NCBI RefSeq assembly: GCF_000003605.2 | Contig: NW_003105879.1 | Coordinates: 1-32,640 of the forward strand | DNA from: Saccoglossus kowalevskii | Lineage: Eukaryota > Hemichordata > Enteropneusta > Harrimaniidae | Direction of reading: 5' to 3' | Length of the DNA: 32,640 bases | Shown: piece after piece, positions 26,824 to 32,640 of the stretch | Numbering within the stretch: the first letter of the stretch is position 1 | Layout: each line of letters starts with the position of its first letter | Made by a program: the position numbers and the translations under genes | Notes under the pieces: model-generated | Seen by the model: the letters and a program-made list of their open reading frames with translations, nothing else | Database searches by the model: none | Told to the model about the DNA's origin: nothing

Positions 26824-27961
26824 CAGTTACCTACAGGATATAAGCCACAGAATATACACTATATCAGTTATCTACAAGATATAAGCCACAGAATGTACAC
26901 TATATCAATTACCTACAGGATATAAACCACAGAATGTACACTATATCAGTTACCTACAGGATATAAGCCACAGAATGTACACTATATCAGTTATCTACAA
27001 GATATAAGCCACAGAATGTACACTATATCAATTACCTACAGGATATAAGCCACAGAATGTACACTATATCAGTTACCTACAGGATATAAGCCACAGAATG
27101 TACACTATATCAGTCACCTACAGGATATAAGCCACAGAATGTACACTATATCAGTTACCTACAGGATATAAGCCACAGAATGTACACTATATCAGTTACC
27201 TACAGGATATAAGCCACAGAATGTACACTATATCAGTTATCTACAGGATATAAGCCACAGAATGTACACTATATCAGTTACCTACAGGATATAAGCCACA
27301 GAATGTACACTATATCAGTTACCTACAGGATATAAGCCACAGAATGTACACTATATCAGTTATCTACAGGATATAAGCCACAGAATGTACACTATATCAG
27401 TTACCTACAGGATATAAGCAACAGAATGTACACTATATCAGTTATCTACAAGATATAAGCCACAGAATGTACACTATATCAGTTACCTACAGGATATAAG
27501 CCACAGAATGTACACTATATCAGTTACCTACAGGATATAAGCCACAGAATGTACACTATATCAGTTATCTACAGGATATAAGCCACAGAATGTACACTAT
27601 ATCAGTTACCTACACGATATAAGCCACAGAATGTACACTATATCAGTTATCTACAGGATATAAGCCACAGAATGTACACTATATCAGTTATCTACAAGAT
27701 ATAAGCCACAGAATGTACACTATATCAGTTACCTACAGGATATAAGCCACAGAATGTACACTATATCAGTTATCTACAGAATATAAGCCACAGAACGTAC
27801 ACTATATCAGTTACCTACAAGATATAAGCCACAGAATGTACACTATATCAGTTACCTACAGGATATAAGCCACAGAATGTACACTATATCAGTTACCTAC
27901 AGGATATAAGCAACAGAATGTACACTATATCAGTTACCTACAGGATATAAGCAACATAATG

Positions 27962-28125
27962 TACACTATATCAATTACCTACAGGATATAAGCCACAGAA
28001 TGTACACTATATCAGTTATATACAAAATATAAGCAACAGAAAGTACACTATATCAATTACCTACAGGATATAAGCCACAGAATGTACACTATATCAGTTA
28101 TATACAAAATATAAGCAACAGAAAG
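27962..28125. repeat. Double K cassette, copy 5
   Basis: Four monomers A13, K, A13, K with K starts at 28003 and 28085. Upstream is again a C33A G37T monomer. The block downstream shares G37T in its AATTTAC monomer with copy 4 but not with copies 1 and 2, so copies 4 and 5 are the closest pair. Confidence 0.85.
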
Positions 28126-28248
28126 TACACTATATCAGTTACCTACAGGATATAAGCAACAGAATGTACACAATATCAGTTATCTACAGGATATAAACCA
28201 CAGAATGTACACTATATCAGTTATCTACAGGATATAAGCAACAGAATG

Positions 28249-28371
28249 TACACTATATCAGTTATCTACAGGATATTAGCCACGGAATGTACACTATATC
28301 AGTTATCTACAGGATATAAGCAACATAATTTACACTATATCAGTTACCTACAGAATATAAGCCACAGAACG
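28249..28371. repeat. Three-monomer barcode, copy 4
   Basis: Matches the copy at 20873 including the G37T change. The offset of 7,376 bases equals 180 monomers minus the four bases lost in intervening deletions. A lone AACGTAC monomer of the same type lies just upstream near 27,760-27,800, suggesting an additional fragment of the block. Confidence 0.85.
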
Positions 28372-28986
28372 TACACTATATCAGTTACCTACAAGATATA
28401 AGCCACAGAATGTACACTATATCAGTTACCTACAGGATGTAAGCCACAGAATGTACACTATATCAGTTACCTACAGGATATAAGCCACAGAATGTACACT
28501 ATATCAGTTATCTACAAGATATAAGCCACAGAATGTACACTATATCAGTTATCTACAAGATATAAGCCACAGAATGTACACTATATCAGTTATCTACAAG
28601 ATATAAGCCACAGAATGTACACTATATCAGTTACCTACGGGATATAAGCAACAGAATGTACACTATATCAGTTATCTACAAGATATAAGCCACAGAATGT
28701 ACACTATATCAGTTATCTACAAGATATAAGCCACAGAATGTACACTATATCAGTTACCTATAGGATATAAGCCACAGAATGTACACTATATCAGTTACCT
28801 ACAGGATATAAGCCACAGAATGTACACTATATCAGTTATCTACAAGATATAAGCCACAGAATGTACACTATATCAGTTATCTACAAGATATAAGCCACAG
28901 AATGTACACTATATCAGTTACCTACAAGATATAAGCCACAGAATGTACACTATATCAGTTATCTACAAGATATAAGCAACAGAATG

Positions 28987-29150
28987 TACACTATATCAGT
29001 TACCTACTGGATATAAGCCACGGAATTTACACTATATCAGTTAACTACAGGATATAAGCAACAGAATGTACACTATATCAGTTACCTACTGGATATAAGC
29101 CACGGAATTTACACTATATCAGTTAACTACAGGATATAAGCAACAGAATG
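28987..29150. repeat. Perfect 82-bp dimer repeated twice
   Basis: Monomer pair 28987-29068 (A22T, A36G, G41T; then C17A, C33A) is repeated base for base at 29069-29150. Both monomers carry rare variants (CTACTGG with CCACGGAATTTAC, and TTAACTAC), so identity of the two dimers indicates a very recent two-monomer duplication. Confidence 0.9.
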
Positions 29151-29232
29151 TACACTATATCAGTTACCTACAGGATATAAGCAACAGAATGTACACTATA
29201 TCAGTTACCTACAGGATATAAGAAACAGAATG

Positions 29233-29560
29233 TACTCTATATCAGTTACCTACAGGATATAAGCCACAGAATTTACACTATATCAGTTACCTACAGGATA
29301 TAAGCAACAGATTGTACACTATATCAGTTACCTACAGGATATAAACCACAGAATGTACACTATATCAGTTACCTACAGGATATAAGCAACAGAATGTACT
29401 CTATATCAGTTACCTACAGGATATAAGCCACAGAATTTACACTATATCAGTTACCTACAGGATATAAGCCACAGAATGTACACTATATCAGTTACCTACA
29501 GGATATAAACCACAGAATGTACACTATATCAGTTTCCTACAGGATATAAGCAACATAATG
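29233..29560. repeat. Four-monomer (164-bp) tandem pair
   Basis: The units at 29233-29396 and 29397-29560 both begin TACTCTATAT with GAATTTAC at the end of the first monomer and have an AAACC monomer third. Other positions differ (ACAGATTG and GCAAC in the first, AGTTTCC in the last monomer of the second), so this duplication is older than the dimer just upstream. Confidence 0.7.
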
Positions 29561-29765
29561 TACACTATATCAGTTATCTACAAGATATAAGCCACAGAAT
29601 GTACACTATATCAGTTACCTACAGGATATAAGCCACAGAATGTACACTATATCAGTTACCTGCAGGATATAAGCCACAGAATGTACACTATATCAGTTAC
29701 CTACAGGATATAAGCCACAGAATGTACACTATATCAGTTACCTACAGGTTATAAGCCACAGAATG
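29520..29765. repeat. Two-copy block with AGTTTCC, copy 2
   Basis: AGTTTCC at 29531 and CCTGCAGG at 29659 follow the order seen at 23005. The 6,515-base offset equals 159 monomers minus the four bases lost between. A private CAGGTTATAAG change lies near 29746. Confidence 0.8.
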
Positions 29766-30228
29766 TACACTATATCAGTTATCTACAAGATATAAGCCAC
29801 AGAATGTACACTATATCAGTTACCTACAGGATATAAACCACAGAATGTACACTATATCAGTTATCTACAAGATATAAGCCACAGAATGTACACTATATCA
29901 GTTACCTACAGGATATAAGCCACAGAATGTACACTATATCAGTTATCTACAAGATATAAGCCACAGAATGTACACTATATCAGTTACCTACAGCATATAA
30001 GCAACAGAATGTACACTATATCAGTTATCTACAAGATATAAGCCACAGAATGTACACTATATCAGTTATCTACAAGATATAAGCCACAGAATGTACACTA
30101 TATCAGTTACCTATAGGATATAAGCCACAGAATGTACACTATATCAGTTACCTACAGGATATAAGCAACAGAATGTACACTATATCAGTTATCTACAAGA
30201 TATAAGCCACAGAATGTACACTATATCA

Positions 30229-30660
30229 GTTACTGCAGGATATAAGCCACAGAATGTACACTATATCAGTTACTACAGGATATAAACAACAGAATGTACA
30301 CGATATCAGTTATCTACAAAATATAAGTCACAGAATGTACACTATATCAGTTACTACAGGATATAAACCACAGAATGTACACTATATCAGTTACCTACAG
30401 GATATACGCCACAGAATGTATACTATATCAGTTATCTACAAGATATAAGCCACAGAATGTACACTATATCAGTTACCTACAGGATATAAGCCACAGAATG
30501 TACACTATATCAGTTACCTACAGGATATAAGCAACAGAATGTACACTATATCAGTTATCTACAAGATATAAGCCACAGAATGTACACTATATCAGTTACC
30601 TACAGGATATAAGCCACAGAATGTACACTATATCAGTTATCTACAAGATATAAGCCACAG
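30229..30660. repeat. Two-copy block with ACACGATAT, copy 2
   Basis: Shares all substitution markers with 19617-20060 but has its own deletions at 30233, 30273 and 30354; none of the six indels is common to the two copies. The CTGCAG at 30234-30239 corresponds to CCTGCAGG in the other copy minus one C. Confidence 0.8.
30233..30354. other. Indel cluster 5 (-3)
   Basis: One C of the CC pair is missing in three of four neighbouring monomers (30233, 30273, 30354). The sister block at 19617-20060 has intact CC at the first two of these and an unrelated insertion in place of the third. The frameshifts yield a 64-codon open frame. Confidence 0.85.
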
Positions 30661-32156
30661 AATGTACACTATATCAGTTATCTACAAGATATAAGCCACA
30701 GAATGTACACTATATCAGTTACCTACAGGATATAAGCCACAGAATGTACACTATATCAGTTATCTACAAGATATAAGCCACAGAATGTACACTATATCAG
30801 TTATCTACAAGATATAAGCCACAGAATGTACACTATATCAGTTACCTACAGGATATAAGCCACAGAATGTACACTATATCAGTTACCTACAGGATATAAG
30901 CCACAGAATGTACACTATATCAGTTACCTACAGGATATAAGCCACATAATGTACACTATATCAGTTATCTACAAGATATAAGCCACAGAATGTACACTAT
31001 ATCAGTTACCTACAGGATATAAACCACAGAATGTACACTATATCAGTTACCTACAGGATATAAGCCACAGAATGTACACTATATCAGTTACCTACAGGAT
31101 ATAAGCCACATAATGTACACTATATCAGTTATCTACAAGATATAAGCCACAGAATGTACACTATATCAGTTACCTACAGGATATAAACCACAGAATGTAC
31201 ACTATATCAGTTACCTACAGGATATAAGCCATAGAATGTACACTATATCAGTTATCTACAAGATATAAGCCACAGAATGTACACTATATCAGTTACCTAC
31301 AGGATATAAGCCACAGAATGTACACTATATCAGTTATCTACAGGATATAAGCCACAGAATGTACACTATATCAGTTACCTACAGGATATAAGCCACAGAA
31401 TGTACACTATATCAGTTACATACAGGATATAAGCCACAGAATGTACACTATATCAGTTATCTACAAGATATAAGCCACAGAATGTACACTATATCAATTA
31501 CCTACATGATATAAACCACAGTATGTACACTATATCAGTTACCTACAGGATATAAGCCACAGAATGTACACTATATCAGTTACCTACAGCATATAAGCCA
31601 CAGAATGGACACTATATCAGTTACCTACAGGATATAAACCACAGAATGTACACTATATCAGTTACCTACAGGATATAAGCAACAGAATGTACACTATATC
31701 AGTTACCTACAGGATATAAGCAACAGAATGTACACTATATCAGTTATCTACAAGATATAAGCCACAGAATGTACACTATGTCAGTTACCTACAGGATATA
31801 AGCAACAGAATGTACACTATATCAGTTACCTACAGGATATAAGCAACAGAATGTACACTATATCAATTACCTACAGGATATAAGCCACAGAATGTACACT
31901 ATATCAGTTATATACAAAATATAAGCAACAGAAAGTACACTATATCAGTTACCTACAGGATATAAGCAACAGAATGTACACTATATCAGTTATCTACAAG
32001 ATATAAGCCACAGAATGTACACTATATCAGTTACCTATAGGATATAAGCCACAGAATGTACACTATATCAGTTACCTACAGGATATAAGCCACAGAATGT
32101 ACACTATATCAGTTACCTACAGGATATAAGCCACAGAATGTACACTATATCAGTTA

Positions 32157-32640
32157 TCTACACGATATAAGCCACAGAATGTACACTATATCAGTTACCT
32201 ACAAGATATAAGCCACAGAATGTACACTATATCAGTTATCTACAAGATATAAGCAACAGAATGTACACTATATCAGTTATCTACAAGATATAAGCCGCAG
32301 AATGTACACTATATCAGTTACCTTCGGGATATAAGTCACAGAATGTACACTATATCAGTTATCTACAAGATATAAGCCACAGAATGTAAACTATATCAGT
32401 TACCTACAGGATATAAGCAACAGAATGTACACTATATCAGTTACCTACAGGATATAAGCAACAGAATGTACACTATATCAGTTACCTACAAGATATAAGC
32501 CACATAATGTACACTATATCAGTTATCTACAAGATATAAGCCACAGAATTTACTCTATATCAGTTACCTACAGGATATAAGCCACGGAATGTACACTATA
32601 TCAGTTATCTACAAAATATAAGCCACAGAATGTACACTAT
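32157..32640. repeat. Three-copy block, copy 3, cut by the window edge
   Basis: Markers CACGAT (32163), CTTCGGG near 32323, GTAAACT near 32387, CACATAATG near 32503 and TTTACTC at 32549 follow the order of the other copies. The CGGG monomer is shared with the 19-kb copy and missing from the 12.5-kb copy. The block runs off the end of the window. Confidence 0.85.

Larger units (their letters stand above)
42..31935. repeat. K-type variant monomers, 27 dispersed copies
   Basis: K monomers read GTTATATACAAAATATAAGC in the centre and end GAAAG, differing from consensus at 17, 18, 23, 24, 33 and 40. Starts are 42, 1436, 3199, 4716, 6069, 6601, 8159, 8240, 9019, 10249, 10331, 11028, 12217, 12299, 14308, 15620, 16194, 17137, 17548, 20627, 20709, 24068, 24765, 26445, 28003, 28085 and 31895. 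The copy at 12299 is degenerate (C33 and T40 restored), and those at 6069 and 24765 carry indels. In 25 of 27 cases the preceding monomer has A13 (CAATTAC). Spacing runs from 2 to 93 monomers with no fixed period. Six linked changes make K the best barcode for block copying; no function is implied. Confidence 0.9.
1..32640. repeat. 41-bp satellite array filling the window (796 monomers plus 8 bases)
   Basis: The unit beginning TACACTATAT recurs every 41 bases from base 1 to the last base; the final full monomer ends at 32632 and 8 bases of the next follow. Net phase drift is -4, fully explained by 22 single-base events that I located individually. Base composition of the consensus is A16 T10 C9 G6, with no CpG. 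Individual monomers usually differ from consensus at none to a few sites. No unique sequence, mobile element or gene interrupts the array and neither edge is reached, so the true array is longer. Families of this kind are normally constitutive heterochromatin in eukaryotes; that role is inferred, and the family itself is not one I recognise. Confidence 0.98.

Noticed and set aside
30254-30448. 64-codon open frame
   Set aside because: Created by single-C deletions at 30273 and 30354 within the satellite; not conserved in the sister block at 19.6 kb.
1-32640. CRISPR array
   Set aside because: There are no unique spacers: the whole 41-bp period is repeated, and the variation is point substitution in the monomer.
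1-32640. TATA-like GATATAAG or TATAT motifs as promoters in each monomer
   Set aside because: They are part of the consensus of an AT-rich satellite and occur hundreds of times with no downstream gene. Motif presence alone does not support promoter calls.
1-32640. Centromere protein binding site (CENP-B box) or telomere repeat
   Set aside because: No CENP-B-box-like core (TTCG with CGGGA) and no TTAGGG-type repeat is seen in the monomer or its common variants, so a centromeric or telomeric role cannot be claimed from sequence.
1-32640. Genes on the minus strand
   Set aside because: The reverse complement of the monomer contains several stop triplets (TAG in CTGTAGG and ATATAGTG, TAA in GGTAAC, TGA in CTGATA), so reverse frames are closed at short intervals.
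1-32640. A hidden undescribed genetic system
   Set aside because: Reading across the window at base, monomer and block scales shows only satellite sequence and its internal duplications; nothing resembles genes, guide RNAs, recombination sites or defence modules.

Overview
The whole 32,640-base window is one uninterrupted tandem-repeat (satellite) array with a 41-bp monomer. Phase can be followed from base 1 to the end: 796 complete monomers plus an 8-base stub. I accounted for every shift of phase (9 single-base insertions, 13 single-base deletions, net -4), which matches the observed length exactly. There is no unique flanking DNA, no transposon, no RNA gene and no credible protein-coding gene. 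The consensus monomer (exact copy at 1026-1066) is 36.6% GC, contains no CpG, and carries TAA at monomer positions 28-30, so each forward frame stops once every three monomers.

The organism cannot be named from this. A homogeneous array of at least 32 kb with a short AT-rich unit is typical of eukaryotic heterochromatin (pericentromeric, subtelomeric or other satellite blocks). I do not recognise the 41-bp family and see no CENP-B box or telomeric motif.

Layout: monomers differ at a limited set of diagnostic positions: G13A, C17T, C18A, A22T, G23A/T/C, G24A/C, A29T, G31A, C33A, A36C/G, G37T, T40A/C and G41T. Two backgrounds dominate: type A (C17/G23) and type B (T17/A23). A strongly derived monomer, called K here (T17 A18 A23 A24 A33 A40), occurs 27 times at irregular intervals of 2 to 93 monomers and is nearly always preceded by a monomer with A13. 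Using the diagnostic variants as barcodes, the array resolves into a mosaic of copied blocks: a 33-monomer tandem duplication at about 3.57-6.11 kb with a third partial copy at 14.77-15.66 kb; a roughly 2-kb (48-51 monomer) tandem higher-order unit at 8.12-12.34 kb; a three-copy block at 12.5, 19.1 and 32.2 kb; and several two- to four-copy blocks 1.3 to 24 kb apart. No single higher-order period spans the window.

The least ordinary signal is technical or mutational. All length changes fall in a few tight clusters (6.09-6.21, 8.2, 17.4, 18.92-19.09, 19.73-19.78, 23.88-24.00, 24.79 and 30.23-30.35 kb). Twelve of the 13 deletions remove one C from the CC at monomer positions 17-18. Where a cluster lies inside a duplicated block, the sister copy lacks the same changes, which points to local consensus error or very recent private mutation. 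The longest open frames (64-93 codons) are by-products of these indels or of stop-destroying substitutions. I found no undescribed functional system in this window.
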